A stretch of 64,000 bases of DNA, from assembly GCA_016932415.1 (NCBI GenBank), contig JAFGCX010000006.1, positions 1 to 64,000 of the forward strand, written 5' to 3'. The notes beneath the pieces were generated by a model. That model made no database searches. It was not told the origin of the DNA and was given only the letters and a program-made list of their open reading frames with translations. Below, piece by piece: positions 36,346 to 44,417 of this stretch. This DNA comes from Candidatus Krumholzibacteriota bacterium (GTDB lineage Bacteria > Krumholzibacteriota > Krumholzibacteriia > Krumholzibacteriales > Krumholzibacteriaceae). Position 1 is the stretch's first letter. The number at the start of each line of letters is the position of its first letter. The position numbers were made by a program, and so were the translations under genes.

Positions 36346-38124
36346 TTATTCCTTGTAAACAGCGTCAAAGTTACAACTGGTTATGCATTTTCCGCATTTG
36401 ACACAGATCGATCCGTCGATGACATGGACCTCTTTGGACTTTCCGGTGATCGCGTCGACCGGACAATTTTTTGCGCAGATGGTGCATCCGGTGCACTTGT
36501 CCGGATCGATCATGAAATCGACCAGGGCCGAGCAACTTGCTGCCGGACATTTTTTATCATTGATGTGTGCTTCATACTCATCGCGGTAATATCTTATCGT
36601 CGAAAGGACCGGATTGGGCGCCGTCTGACCGAGGCCGCACAGGCTCGCCTCCTTGATCTGTTCTCCGAGGACAAGCAGTTTGTCTATATCTTCCGGTTCG
36701 CCTTCACCCTTTGTGATCCTCGTCAGTATCTCCAGCATCCTGAGCGTACCGATCCTGCAGAAAGTGCATTTTCCGCATGATTCTTCCTGAGTGAACTCGA
36801 GGAAAAATCTTGCTATCTCGACCATGCAGGTCCTGTCATCAAGAACGACCATCCCGCCTGATCCCATGATCGCCCCCGTTGCCGGGATCGATTCAAAGTC
36901 AACCGGAGTATAGTCAAGATGGGCCGGGATACATCCCCCCGACGGGCCGCCCATCTGAACAGCCTTGAATTTTCGCCCGTCCTTGATCCCTCCTCCGATA
37001 TTGAAAACGAGATCATGGATCGAGGTTCCCATCGGGACCTCGGCGAGACCTCCGCGGACTACTTTTCCCGCCAGGGCAAAGACCTTCGTCCCCCTGCTCT
37101 TTTCCGTTCCGAACGCCGCGTAGGCGCTGGCTCCGTTATCTATGATCCATGGCACATTGGCATATGTCTCCACGTTATTGTTATTCGTCGGTTTCGCCCA
37201 CAACCCCTTCTCCGCGGGAAAGGGAGGCCTTATCCTCGGCATCCCCCTCTGGCCTTCTATCGAGGCGAAAAGAGCCGTCTCCTCGCCGCAAACGAAAGCT
37301 CCGGCTCCCTGTTTGATCTCTATATCGAATGAAAACCCTGATTGGAGGATATCCTTACCGAGATATCCCTTTTCCCTTGCCGCCCCGATCGCGATATTCA
37401 GCCTGCGGATGGCGAGAGGATATTCCGCCCTGCAGTAGATAAATCCCCTGGACGCGCCTATCGCCTTTCCGCATATCACCATCCCCTCGAGCACTGAGTG
37501 CGGGTCACCCTCAAGGACCGACCGGTCCATAAAAGCCCCCGGGTCCCCTTCATCGGCGTTACAGACTACATATTTAATATCTGACTTGTAACCGGCGGCA
37601 AAAGACCATTTCAATCCGGTGGGGAACCCCGCCCCTCCGCGCCCCCTCAATCCCGATTCCTTGATCACGGCGATTATCTCTTCCGGCGTCATCGATCGGA
37701 GGGCTTTGCGGACTGATTCGTATCCCCGCTTCGCTTCATATTCGCTTATTGATTCGGGGTCGATCGTCCCGCAGTTTCTGAGCACGATCTTATCCTGCGG
37801 GGAATAGAATTCGGTTTCCGATCCCTCGACGGCAGATCCTTTGCCAAGCCTGAGGGCGATATGTTCCTCAAGGAGTTCACCTTTTATTATATGTCTCTCA
37901 TAGATCTCATCGACCAGTTCGGGAGTGACCTCTCCGTAAAGTACCCTTTCTTCCCCCTCCCTTATCTCGACGAGAGGCTCTCTGTAGCACATCCCGATGC
38001 AACTCGTCTGGGCAAGCTCGAACTTTCCCGGAGCGTCTGAGAGCAGTTCATTGAACCTGTCATACGTCTGCCGGGCTCCCGCGGACAGGCCGCACGTGCC
38101 CATCCCCACGATCACTTTCTTCAT
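36346..38124 (-). CDS. NuoF/HydB-type NADH-binding flavoprotein
   Basis: This 592-residue protein has the long HydB plan. A thioredoxin-like 2Fe-2S domain is at 1-115 (GTCGLSAGA, TSCIGMCYREPLVEI). The FMN/NADH-binding core follows (SGLRGRGGAGFPTGLKW, CNADEGDPGAFMDR, then GAGAFVCGEETAL). An SLBB part and a 4Fe-4S site (ESCGKCTFCRIGT) come next. At the C terminus are two ferredoxin 4Fe-4S motifs (CTGCTICAKNCP, CVKCGKCITSC). The extra N- and C-terminal modules are typical of bifurcating hydrogenases, formate dehydrogenases and related soluble complexes, and are not found in ordinary complex I NuoF. It starts with ATG and lies between the NuoE-like and GltD/NuoG-like genes, 11 nt before the latter. 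Confidence 0.94.
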   Translation of the reverse strand: MKKVIVGMGTCGLSAGARQTYDRFNELLSDAPGKFELAQTSCIGMCYREPLVEIREGEERVLYGEVTPELVDEIYERHIIKGELLEEHIALRLGKGSAVEGSETEFYSPQDKIVLRNCGTIDPESISEYEAKRGYESVRKALRSMTPEEIIAVIKESGLRGRGGAGFPTGLKWSFAAGYKSDIKYVVCNADEGDPGAFMDRSVLEGDPHSVLEGMVICGKAIGASRGFIYCRAEYPLAIRRLNIAIGAAREKGYLGKDILQSGFSFDIEIKQGAGAFVCGEETALFASIEGQRGMPRIRPPFPAEKGLWAKPTNNNNVETYANVPWIIDNGASAYAAFGTEKSRGTKVFALAGKVVRGGLAEVPMGTSIHDLVFNIGGGIKDGRKFKAVQMGGPSGGCIPAHLDYTPVDFESIPATGAIMGSGGMVVLDDRTCMVEIARFFLEFTQEESCGKCTFCRIGTLRMLEILTRITKGEGEPEDIDKLLVLGEQIKEASLCGLGQTAPNPVLSTIRYYRDEYEAHINDKKCPAASCSALVDFMIDPDKCTGCTICAKNCPVDAITGKSKEVHVIDGSICVKCGKCITSCNFDAVYKE

Positions 38125-38190
38125 TTACTGACTCCATGATTTTGTAGAAGATGCACCAGTCCACCTCGAATATATCCTCTGCCGGTGCGA

Positions 38191-38691
38191 TCACGCTGCC
38201 GATTCATCGCCCCGGGGTGATTTTTCCCTGCGCTTGTAGCTTCTCAGCAATTTTCTCAACGAGGCGGGGGTCAGTCGCCCGTGAGTATCGTCATTGATCA
38301 TGATCACCGGAGCGAGCGAACAGCAACCGATGCAGGCAACGGTATTAAGGGTAAACAAGCCGTCACCGGTAGTGCCACCCACTTCTATCCCGAGCTCGTC
38401 CTCGATTGTCTCGATTATCATCTTCGAGTTTGACACGTGACACGCTGTCCCGGCGCACGCCTTGATCACGTACTTGCCCATCGGCTGCAGTCTGAACTGG
38501 CTGTAAAAGGTGATCACTCCGTATATCTCCGACTCGGGGATACCTGTCACGCCGGAGATATAACTTATCGCCTTGCGCGGAATATATCCGAAATGATCCT
38601 GGGCCGATTGAAGCAACGGAATTAGCTCTCCCGGTTCCCCATCATAGCGCCACAGGCGGTAACTGAAATTATCTTCTCTCTGTCCAGTCAA
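38191..38691 (-). CDS. NuoE/HydC-type 2Fe-2S subunit
   Basis: This 166-residue thioredoxin-like ferredoxin has the NuoE features: LLQSAQDHFGYIP near the start, then ITFYSQFRLQPMGKYVI. The four 2Fe-2S cysteines are in CAGTACH and CIGCCSLAP. It should pass electrons within the NuoEF-type pair. I chose TTG 38691, because GAGGG lies six bases upstream and the previous gene stops at 38711-38713. An upstream start at 38742 would overlap that gene and add 17 basic and Ser-rich residues not typical of NuoE. It sits 66 nt before the NuoF-like gene. The C-terminal tail is basic. Confidence 0.93.
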   Translation of the reverse strand: MTGQREDNFSYRLWRYDGEPGELIPLLQSAQDHFGYIPRKAISYISGVTGIPESEIYGVITFYSQFRLQPMGKYVIKACAGTACHVSNSKMIIETIEDELGIEVGGTTGDGLFTLNTVACIGCCSLAPVIMINDDTHGRLTPASLRKLLRSYKRREKSPRGDESAA

Positions 38692-38710
38692 TTTGATCCC
38701 TCTGTCCTGT

Positions 38711-39697
38711 CTACTCGACCAGCTTGATGATCTTCGCTTCACGCACCCTGAGGACTCCGTCTATCTCGCTCAGTTTCGCTATGACTTTCGGCGTCCTGCC
38801 CATCGACCCGCCCGTGATCATACCGACAAGTTTCGAACCGTCTTCGATCACATCGCAGAAGACCACTTCATCGATAAAGAATACCGTCGTGAAAATCTGC
38901 TGGATCGCGTTCTTGTCTATATCCACGATGATATAGCTCGTCGTACCCGGTTGTTTTCCCGACGTCACCTGGCCGGGCTGCTTTACCGCGTCAGAATATA
39001 TCTTTACGAATTCATCGATATCCCTGTCGAGTTTGGGCCTTTCGACTTCAGCGAGAGAGGCGACCTCGATCCCTTCGATCCTGCCGATCTTCTCGTGAAG
39101 CGCCTTGATCTTTTCAACGGAAGTGGTCTGAAGAAGCACTATTATATCGAATTCTCCCCTTACCGCTTCACATCGCTGGACGCCCTCCATCTGGTAGAGT
39201 TCATTGAAGATCTCCATGCTTCTGTCCGGATCGGTTATCCTTATCGTCAGGTAAGCGCTCATCGACTCGCGCATATCCGGTTCGATCTCTTCGGCAGTAC
39301 CGGCGTTTCCCGCGTCGGTCGAACCGGGAGAGAGTTCTTCGAGGGCTTCGACAAGATCAGGTATCTCGAACGGTTTGTTTAGATAACCTGTATTCTCCTC
39401 GGAAAGGGCGGTCGCCTCAAGAGATTCATCTCCAAACCCCGTTATAACGAGAACGGGGAGTTCGGGATACTGGATCTTGATCACCTTGAGGATCTTCAGT
39501 CCGTCTATATCAGGCATGAAGATATCGGTTACCAGATAATCATATGTTATTCCCTTGTCCCTGGAAGAGTTAAGCTCATGAATGGCTGAGATCCCGTCAG
39601 GGCATGTGACTACGCTGAATCCTTCCTGCGTCAGGCCTACGGTCAGGTTCCGTCTGATCTCGGCCTCATCATCGATTACTAGTACCCGGCCTTTCAA
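38711..39697 (-). CDS. Response regulator with tandem RAM (Lrp/AsnC effector) domains
   Basis: This 328-residue protein has a receiver domain (1-118; DDEAEIRRNL, VTDIFMPDIDGLK, K-P at the end). No helix-turn-helix follows. Two RAM-like modules of about 75 residues come next: SAYLTIRITDPDRSMEIF...GVQRCEAVRGEFDIIVLL (about 160-232) and TSYIIVDIDKNAIQQIF...DGVLRVREAKIIKLVE (about 255-328). RAM domains in Lrp/AsnC proteins bind amino acids or mediate oligomers. The combination suggests a phosphorylation-controlled effector-binding protein without direct DNA contact. It starts with TTG at 39697 behind GGGAGG. It is first of the operon with NuoE, NuoF, the GltD/NuoG-like fusion, a kinase and an NtrC-like regulator, so a role in controlling that complex is likely. 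Confidence 0.85.
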   Translation of the reverse strand: MKGRVLVIDDEAEIRRNLTVGLTQEGFSVVTCPDGISAIHELNSSRDKGITYDYLVTDIFMPDIDGLKILKVIKIQYPELPVLVITGFGDESLEATALSEENTGYLNKPFEIPDLVEALEELSPGSTDAGNAGTAEEIEPDMRESMSAYLTIRITDPDRSMEIFNELYQMEGVQRCEAVRGEFDIIVLLQTTSVEKIKALHEKIGRIEGIEVASLAEVERPKLDRDIDEFVKIYSDAVKQPGQVTSGKQPGTTSYIIVDIDKNAIQQIFTTVFFIDEVVFCDVIEDGSKLVGMITGGSMGRTPKVIAKLSEIDGVLRVREAKIIKLVE

Positions 39698-40071
39698 TTG
39701 TACCCTCCCATTCTAGAAAACGCTCCGGCAGCAAACTTTTGATACTGCTTGAGTAATGATATTTATTTTCACCTGTTAACAATACAGGTCATAATATCTG
39801 TTGTCAAATTATTTCGATATATCTGAATAAGTAAATTACACCTTATCGTAATTTAAATCTTTTCACCAGGTTACATCATTATTAATACCGGCTTCCGCTA
39901 CGAAAAACCCCGGTGTCGGCTGGGATTCGCGCCGCCGGGTCGGAAAAAGATCGAACATCACTTCTCATCGGGATTAATCGCCTCATCGAGGTGCTCATCA
40001 TCTCTTGACTGGCGCGGCACAAACTGATAATTTGGATCGACTTCTATCGATTCCTTTAAAAGGTGCCGAAA
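39698..40071. other. Divergent intergenic region
   Basis: These 374 bases separate the electron-transfer operon (minus) from yidD (plus). The left half (about 39740-39890) is AT-rich and should hold the operon promoter. I found no clear sigma-54 type -24/-12 pair. Near 39908-39945 there is a GC-rich imperfect repeat with a short A-run, which is weak as a terminator. No small gene is supported. Confidence 0.4.
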
Positions 40072-40452
40072 ATGGATTTTATCTGCGCGATCCTCATTTC
40101 CAATCTCTTTTTGTCCGCTCAGGTTCAAAACGGCCCGATGAACGCTCCGGTCGACCCTCTCGAGGACTCCGGCCGGATCGAGAATTGCCGCCGCGTTACG
40201 AGCGACAGTGGCTCGACGCCGGCAGGCCTGCTCTTTACCGGATACCAGATGCTGATAAGCCCGGCGCGGGGAGGACGATGCCCGATGTATCCAAGCTGTT
40301 CGGCCTATTCAAGGATCGCGCTGTCGGAAAAAGGGCTTATCCGCGGTATGGTCTCTACGGCTGACCGGCTTTTAAGATGCGGAAATGAACCGGCCTATTA
40401 CGACCTGATCCTGACGCCGGGGGGGGTGTCGTTCTATGATCCGCCCCGTTAG
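40072..40452 (+). CDS. yidD: YidD-family protein (membrane insertion efficiency factor)
   Basis: This 126-residue protein ends in the YidD domain: LLFTGYQMLISPARGGRCP, then YPSCSAYSRIALSEKGLIRGM and DRLLRCGN. YidD is a small membrane-associated protein thought to help YidC-dependent insertion. YidD proteins usually have about 70-90 residues. This one has an N-terminal extension with a hydrophobic signal-like stretch (MDFICAILISNLFLSA), so it may be exported or anchored. The ATG at 40072 follows AGGTG with six bases between. The reading overlaps the next gene by 17 bases, so the two genes are coupled. It is not next to the usual rpmH-rnpA-yidC cluster. Confidence 0.9.
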   Translation: MDFICAILISNLFLSAQVQNGPMNAPVDPLEDSGRIENCRRVTSDSGSTPAGLLFTGYQMLISPARGGRCPMYPSCSAYSRIALSEKGLIRGMVSTADRLLRCGNEPAYYDLILTPGGVSFYDPPR

Positions 40453-41350
40453 GCGAAGGTTCGCCGGAGGATATCTCCTTTTTCTATGCCTGGCCATTCT
40501 CTCGACCGGTCTTTACGCCGGGGATGCCGAAATTACGGAAAACAAAGCTTCTCTCGAACGAAGCGGTGAATATGAAGCGGCCAGGATCCTCGCTTTCGGT
40601 GATTTTCTTCTGGGCAGGGGGGAATATTACAGAGCGATAACGGAATATTACAGAACGATCCATCTTCTTAGTGACCGATCCTCCGATCTCTCATTGAAAG
40701 CATCTGTCGGTATCGGCAGGGCGTATTACCTCGGCAGCGATTTCATCAGGGCCGGTGACTGGCTCTTCGCGATCAGAAGGGAGATCCTCTCTTCCGGCAG
40801 CAATGAGGACAGAGACCTCCTCTTCCACTCCCTGATCCTCGGCGCCAGGACCAGGGAGGCTCTTGAGATACTGGGCGAGTATGACGGCGAGGGAAGGTTC
40901 TTCTTCGCCGGCATGGCGTATGCCGCCGAGATGGACTGGAAAGAGGCGGCGGGATCTTTCCTGCGGGTCCCACCCTCAGATCTTTATCACGATAGCTCGG
41001 TATACAATACCGGGGTATGCGAGAGCGCCCTTGCCGCCGGCTCAAAAAGCCCGGCGGTCGCCGGTTTCCTGGCAATTGTTCCAGGAGCGGGATATTTATA
41101 CGCCGGGCACAAAAGAAGCGCCTTCGCTTCGCTGCTGGTAAATTCCCTCTTTATCGCCGCTTCGATACAGGCATTCGACCATGAGGAATATTTCCTTGGA
41201 GGATTTCTTACAGCCATCGGTTCGACCTGGTACGCCGGCAACATAAAAGGTTCTGTCGATTCGGCCGGAAGATACAACAGGATCGTCGGCAGGCGGTATT
41301 TCACTGGACTCTCGTTAAAAAAGGACCTGCCGGAAAGCCATGGAGACTGA
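40436..41350 (+). CDS. TPR-like exported protein with C-terminal membrane domain (DUF5683-like)
   Basis: This 304-residue protein has an N-terminal signal or TM (GGYLLFLCLAILSTGLYA). A helical repeat region with TPR-like pairs follows (GEYYRAITEYYRTIHLL, KASVGIGRAYYLGSDFI, RFFFAGMAYAAEMDW). A C-terminal membrane part of about 90 residues opens GFLAIVPGAGYLYAGHKRSA and includes FLGGFLTAIGSTWYAGNIKGSVDSAGRYN. That last part is typical of the DUF5683 family, often near yidD in related bacteria. Its function is unknown; an assembly role at the inner membrane is a guess. It overlaps yidD by 17 bases and converges with the beta-barrel gene at 41424. Confidence 0.75.
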   Translation: MIRPVRRRFAGGYLLFLCLAILSTGLYAGDAEITENKASLERSGEYEAARILAFGDFLLGRGEYYRAITEYYRTIHLLSDRSSDLSLKASVGIGRAYYLGSDFIRAGDWLFAIRREILSSGSNEDRDLLFHSLILGARTREALEILGEYDGEGRFFFAGMAYAAEMDWKEAAGSFLRVPPSDLYHDSSVYNTGVCESALAAGSKSPAVAGFLAIVPGAGYLYAGHKRSAFASLLVNSLFIAASIQAFDHEEYFLGGFLTAIGSTWYAGNIKGSVDSAGRYNRIVGRRYFTGLSLKKDLPESHGD

Positions 41351-41358
41351 CCGGCAGG
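41317..41358 (-). terminator. Terminator of the lipoprotein operon, inside the 3' end of the facing gene
   Basis: Read on the minus strand, CCTGCCGG (41358-41351) and CCGGCAGG (41333-41326) form an 8-bp stem, followed by TCC and six Ts (41322-41317). It lies 65 nt after the stop of the beta-barrel gene. It overlaps the last codons of the plus-strand gene at 40436-41350. Confidence 0.6.
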
Positions 41359-41423
41359 CTATTTATATCTTCATATATCCCTTCCGTCACCTCGGCAGCC
41401 GGCGGGAAGAGAGATCCAGGCCG

Positions 41424-42059
41424 TCAATCGAGTCCTATTATCAGGACTCCCATCAAGCTGAAATAATTATTCGTGGAAGAAGTATCTTCGAAGCCTTCGT
41501 CGTCATCACTGTCGCTACCGTTGCTGAAGAAATTCATCTGACCCCTTACTCCTATCTTCATTATCGGAGTGATCGGCATCGCTACGCCCGCGTGGATATA
41601 TCCGCCCAGCTTGTTCTCGCTCTCGAACGTCAACGAATCTTCACCGTCTGTGAGATCTGATAGGCTGTAATGAAAAAGCCCCAGTCCCGCTCCTCCGAAA
41701 ACATACGCCTTTTCCATCGCTCCGGCGTGGAGCCTTATCTCTCCGCATGCGCTGATGACCGAAAGGTCTCCCCCCGAGAGGTCGATATCCGGCGGCGCGT
41801 CCATAGCATCAAGAAATGCCTCGTGATCGAACCCCATTTTGGAGAATCCGATATTGGCTCCGACGCTGATGAATGGAGTAGCGGGAAAGAGGATCGTTCC
41901 GGACAAAGCCGGTCCCATCCCCCAGTAATCGTTAAGATCGCCGGTCGGCGCGGCGATCCCGCCGCCTATGTCGAAGTGGACCTGCGCCTGAAGAGGGCTG
42001 AAAGGCAGCGCTGCCAGAAGGCAGAAGGCCAGCGCGGCGAAGAATTTTTTTGTCACCAT
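41424..42059 (-). CDS. Small outer-membrane beta-barrel protein
   Basis: This 211-residue protein has a signal peptide (cleavage near SPLQAQVH). The rest has the alternating pattern of an OmpX/OmpW-sized 8-strand barrel: FDIGGGIAAPTGDLNDYWGMGPALSG, SVGANIGFSKMGF, ISACGEIRLHAG, YVFGGAGLGLFHYSL, GGYIHAGVAMPITPIMKIGVRGQMNFF, and a last strand ending in YFSLMGVLIIGLD. An acidic/Ser-rich loop (SDSDDDEGFEDT) precedes the last strand. It is the last gene of the lipoprotein operon and is followed by a terminator. It could anchor the lipoproteins, but this is an inference. Confidence 0.8.
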   Translation of the reverse strand: MVTKKFFAALAFCLLAALPFSPLQAQVHFDIGGGIAAPTGDLNDYWGMGPALSGTILFPATPFISVGANIGFSKMGFDHEAFLDAMDAPPDIDLSGGDLSVISACGEIRLHAGAMEKAYVFGGAGLGLFHYSLSDLTDGEDSLTFESENKLGGYIHAGVAMPITPIMKIGVRGQMNFFSNGSDSDDDEGFEDTSSTNNYFSLMGVLIIGLD

Positions 42060-42084
42060 GACCGATTCCTTCCGTTGAAGTCGA

Positions 42085-42522
42085 CTATCTCTTTTCCTTA
42101 CCCAGTCTTATATGGAACTGATATCCCACGCCCTCCTTCTTCAGGCAGAGGCGGTGATAATGAAAATCCTCATGAGGATTTATCGTCGCCGGAGTCCACG
42201 TATCGGCCGCTGTCTCGATCGTACCGCCGTACTTGTCCTTGAAATAGGTCCGTATCTCTATCTGGAGCGTTTTGCCCCCCTTGTTCCTCAGGATGATATG
42301 CGGCTCGATGAATCCGTTCTTGTCCTCGACCCATTCCTTCTGCCGCGACAGCTGCGTCGTCACCCATGTATCGAGCATCACCACCGTCTCGGAATCAAGT
42401 ACGTCATTGTGGTCCTCTGGCCTCGGCCGCGCCGGAGCGCACCCCGAGAAGGCGCCGACTGCGTATAAGACCATCGAGAGAGACGCCGCAAGCAACAGCC
42501 CCCTTACCGTTATTCTCTTCAT
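42085..42522 (-). CDS. YcfL-like lipoprotein
   Basis: This 145-residue lipoprotein has a signal with lipobox (GAFSGCAP, Cys about 27). The fold pattern is that of the YcfL/DUF1425 family: SETVVMLDTWVTTQLSRQKEW, PHIILRNKGGKTLQIEIRTYFKDKYG, and a late DTWTPATINPHEDFHYH segment. YcfL is usually encoded with LpoB and COG3014 proteins, as here. Its role is unknown. ATG 42522 follows GGAGG at good spacing; an upstream ATG at 42549 has no such site and would add nine residues before the signal peptide. It lies 10 nt after the COG3014 gene. Confidence 0.8.
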   Translation of the reverse strand: MKRITVRGLLLAASLSMVLYAVGAFSGCAPARPRPEDHNDVLDSETVVMLDTWVTTQLSRQKEWVEDKNGFIEPHIILRNKGGKTLQIEIRTYFKDKYGGTIETAADTWTPATINPHEDFHYHRLCLKKEGVGYQFHIRLGKEKR

Positions 42523-42532
42523 CGAGTCCTCC

Positions 42533-43777
42533 TTACTGTTCTTCCCCAACTACAGGTTCCTTTATCCGTACCGCGCTGACAGATCCGAATGAGTTCATCA
42601 CCAGGAGAGTCCTCGTAATATCCTTCACTTCTATCCCTTCCCAGAGGTCTCCCGTACCTGGATAGCACCACTTCTGGTCGACCCCGGAAACGGCGATAGA
42701 ATAGCTCCCCGGCATGACTGGCATGTACGCGACATGGAAAGCCCCCGGAACGGTCACCCAGTATCTCAGATCGGCATCGGTGCTTGGAGCAAAGGCGGAA
42801 AGACATGGAACCGCCTTCATCCCCTGGGAGACCATCGCTCTTGTCATCTGTTTTTTAGCTTCATCCCCCGCGCCGCCCTGGTCCTTGAAATGATCGTGCA
42901 TCTTGTCGGTGAGATAAAGGTCAAACTGACCCCGGCCCTTGTCTATCCTGATCTTCCAATCGGAAGAGGGCTGCTTGAACTCATCCCTTTTTCTGAAAGC
43001 TCCGATGAAGCCATCTGCGCTCACCTTTGACGCCCTGCCGGCCATCATGATCAGCGTCAGGCCACTGCCGCCCGTCTCTTTCACGCTGTCAAAATACCGC
43101 TGCCCTCCCAGGCTGACGATCTGCTCCTCGATCAACCCCAGGTCCGAGGTCCGGTTAAGAAGCACGTTCGACTGGTACATCCCCGCGTAAGCGGGAAGAA
43201 GGCTTTTTTTGTAATCGGCCGCCCTTTTGAAAGCGACCGCCGCGTCGTCGTACCTGCCTGTGCGAAAGAAAGCCTCACCCATAAGGTAATTGGTGATACC
43301 TATATCTCCCTGCCTCGCCATATCCTTGCTTATATCCTCTTCGAGGCTTCTTCGAAACCCCACCAGGGCGTTCTGGTAGTCCCCGATCATATAGTAAGAG
43401 AGCCCCAGGTAGAAGTAGGCGATAGACACCTCGATCGGATCCCCGGCGTATCTCTGCGACGACGCGCTCGTTAAAGCCGCTCCCGCAGTCTCGCCGGCGC
43501 TGTGCAGCATATCGGCATCGACGACGCTCGCCTTGAAACTCTCAATCGCTCCGTCATAATTGCCCTGAAAAAACCTGTATACGCCAAGGTCCCACAGGTA
43601 GAGGTTCTGGTTTCTTCCAGACTTCTCTACTTCCTTTTCGACGAGCGGAGTAAGTATCTCTTCGGCCCCGACCGGATCCCCTTTGAAATACTTGAACTGA
43701 GCCTGGGAATATGGAGCAGCGCATCCGAAAAGAAATCCACTCAAAGCGATAAGGCATAGAATGTTTATCTTTTTCAA
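42533..43777 (-). CDS. COG3014-family lipoprotein with TPR-like repeats
   Basis: This 414-residue protein has a lipoprotein signal (GFLFGCAAP). A first part of TPR-like repeats includes GDPVGAEEILTPLVEKE, GVYRFFQGNYDGAIESFKASV, FYLGLSYYMIGDYQNALVGFRRSL and GEAFFRTGRYDDAAVAFKRA. The second half is beta-rich with a RYWVTVPGAFHVAYMPVMPGSY segment and a VSAVRIKEPV end. This layout matches COG3014, usually co-encoded with LpoB and YcfL. It starts with TTG at 43777, six bases after AAAGGG. In the model operon these lipoproteins are thought to act at the outer membrane near wall-synthesis sites. A direct link here is unproven. Confidence 0.82.
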   Translation of the reverse strand: MKKINILCLIALSGFLFGCAAPYSQAQFKYFKGDPVGAEEILTPLVEKEVEKSGRNQNLYLWDLGVYRFFQGNYDGAIESFKASVVDADMLHSAGETAGAALTSASSQRYAGDPIEVSIAYFYLGLSYYMIGDYQNALVGFRRSLEEDISKDMARQGDIGITNYLMGEAFFRTGRYDDAAVAFKRAADYKKSLLPAYAGMYQSNVLLNRTSDLGLIEEQIVSLGGQRYFDSVKETGGSGLTLIMMAGRASKVSADGFIGAFRKRDEFKQPSSDWKIRIDKGRGQFDLYLTDKMHDHFKDQGGAGDEAKKQMTRAMVSQGMKAVPCLSAFAPSTDADLRYWVTVPGAFHVAYMPVMPGSYSIAVSGVDQKWCYPGTGDLWEGIEVKDITRTLLVMNSFGSVSAVRIKEPVVGEEQ

Positions 43778-43795
43778 ATCAAACCCTTTCGAAAA

Positions 43796-44395
43796 TTACT
43801 GCATCCAGCCCTTTTTAGAACTCTTTCTAATATCCTCGTTCGCGATCCATACAACGGTATTCCGTTCCGTATCGACAAGGCGGAGCGAAAGCTTGTAATA
43901 CCTCTGGTCGACGCTTCTCGTGTTCGTCCTTATCGATGTCAGTTCGCCTGTCATAAGAAGGGTCACTCCGGCGGCGCGTCCGAGTTTTGTCGCCTCGTTC
44001 TGCGAGACAAGCCCGTCGGCGGCAAGCTGCGCTTCCTTGATCGTCTCATCGAGAAGCGCCCTGTCGACGAATTCGAACGTGCCGGCCCCGCTGTTGATTA
44101 TCGCTTCCATGATCTTCTCGCCGAACAGCGCGTCGGTGTTCACGTATTCCGATGTGCTGTTGACTATGGGAAGAAGAGAGATCGTGACCGGCTTGTTATA
44201 GCGCTCTATAAAAGGCGACGCGAGAAGCTCCTCTATTATCGAGTTGGCAAGCAGCTTTACGTCAGTGTCGCTTACCCCCCTGGTCATATCGTCGACCTGG
44301 TCGGTTCCCACGTAACGCGAGGATCCTGAACACCCCGTCAGGAAAAAGACCGCGAGCATGAGAGCCGGAATGACGGTTCTGGAAAATTTATTCAT
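43796..44395 (-). CDS. LpoB-like lipoprotein (penicillin-binding protein activator family)
   Basis: This 199-residue lipoprotein has a signal with lipobox (FFLTGCSG). It has the LpoB/CsgG-like fold pattern: DVKLLANSIIEELLASPFI, then KPVTISLLPIVNSTSEYVNTDAL, FEFVDRALLDETIKE, GRAAGVTLLMTGELTSI and YKLSLRLVDTERNTVVWIANEDIRK. LpoB stimulates PBP1B in enterobacteria. In distant phyla the family is broader, so the partner cannot be assumed. I chose ATG 44395 because GGAGGAG is just upstream and the lipoprotein signal follows directly. It lies between the CsgG-like and COG3014 genes, with 18-22 nt gaps. Confidence 0.86.
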   Translation of the reverse strand: MNKFSRTVIPALMLAVFFLTGCSGSSRYVGTDQVDDMTRGVSDTDVKLLANSIIEELLASPFIERYNKPVTISLLPIVNSTSEYVNTDALFGEKIMEAIINSGAGTFEFVDRALLDETIKEAQLAADGLVSQNEATKLGRAAGVTLLMTGELTSIRTNTRSVDQRYYKLSLRLVDTERNTVVWIANEDIRKSSKKGWMQ

Positions 44396-44417
44396 CAAAC
44401 TCCTCCATATCGATAGA

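Noticed and set aside
29244-39697. Sigma-54 promoter for the electron-transfer operon
   Set aside because: No T-G-G-C / T-G-C pair with correct spacing was seen upstream of 39697, and the regulator lacks GAFTGA.
39908-39945. Possible terminator with a GC-rich stem and short T-run on the minus strand
   Set aside because: The stem is imperfect with internal mismatches and there is no minus-strand gene directly upstream of it.
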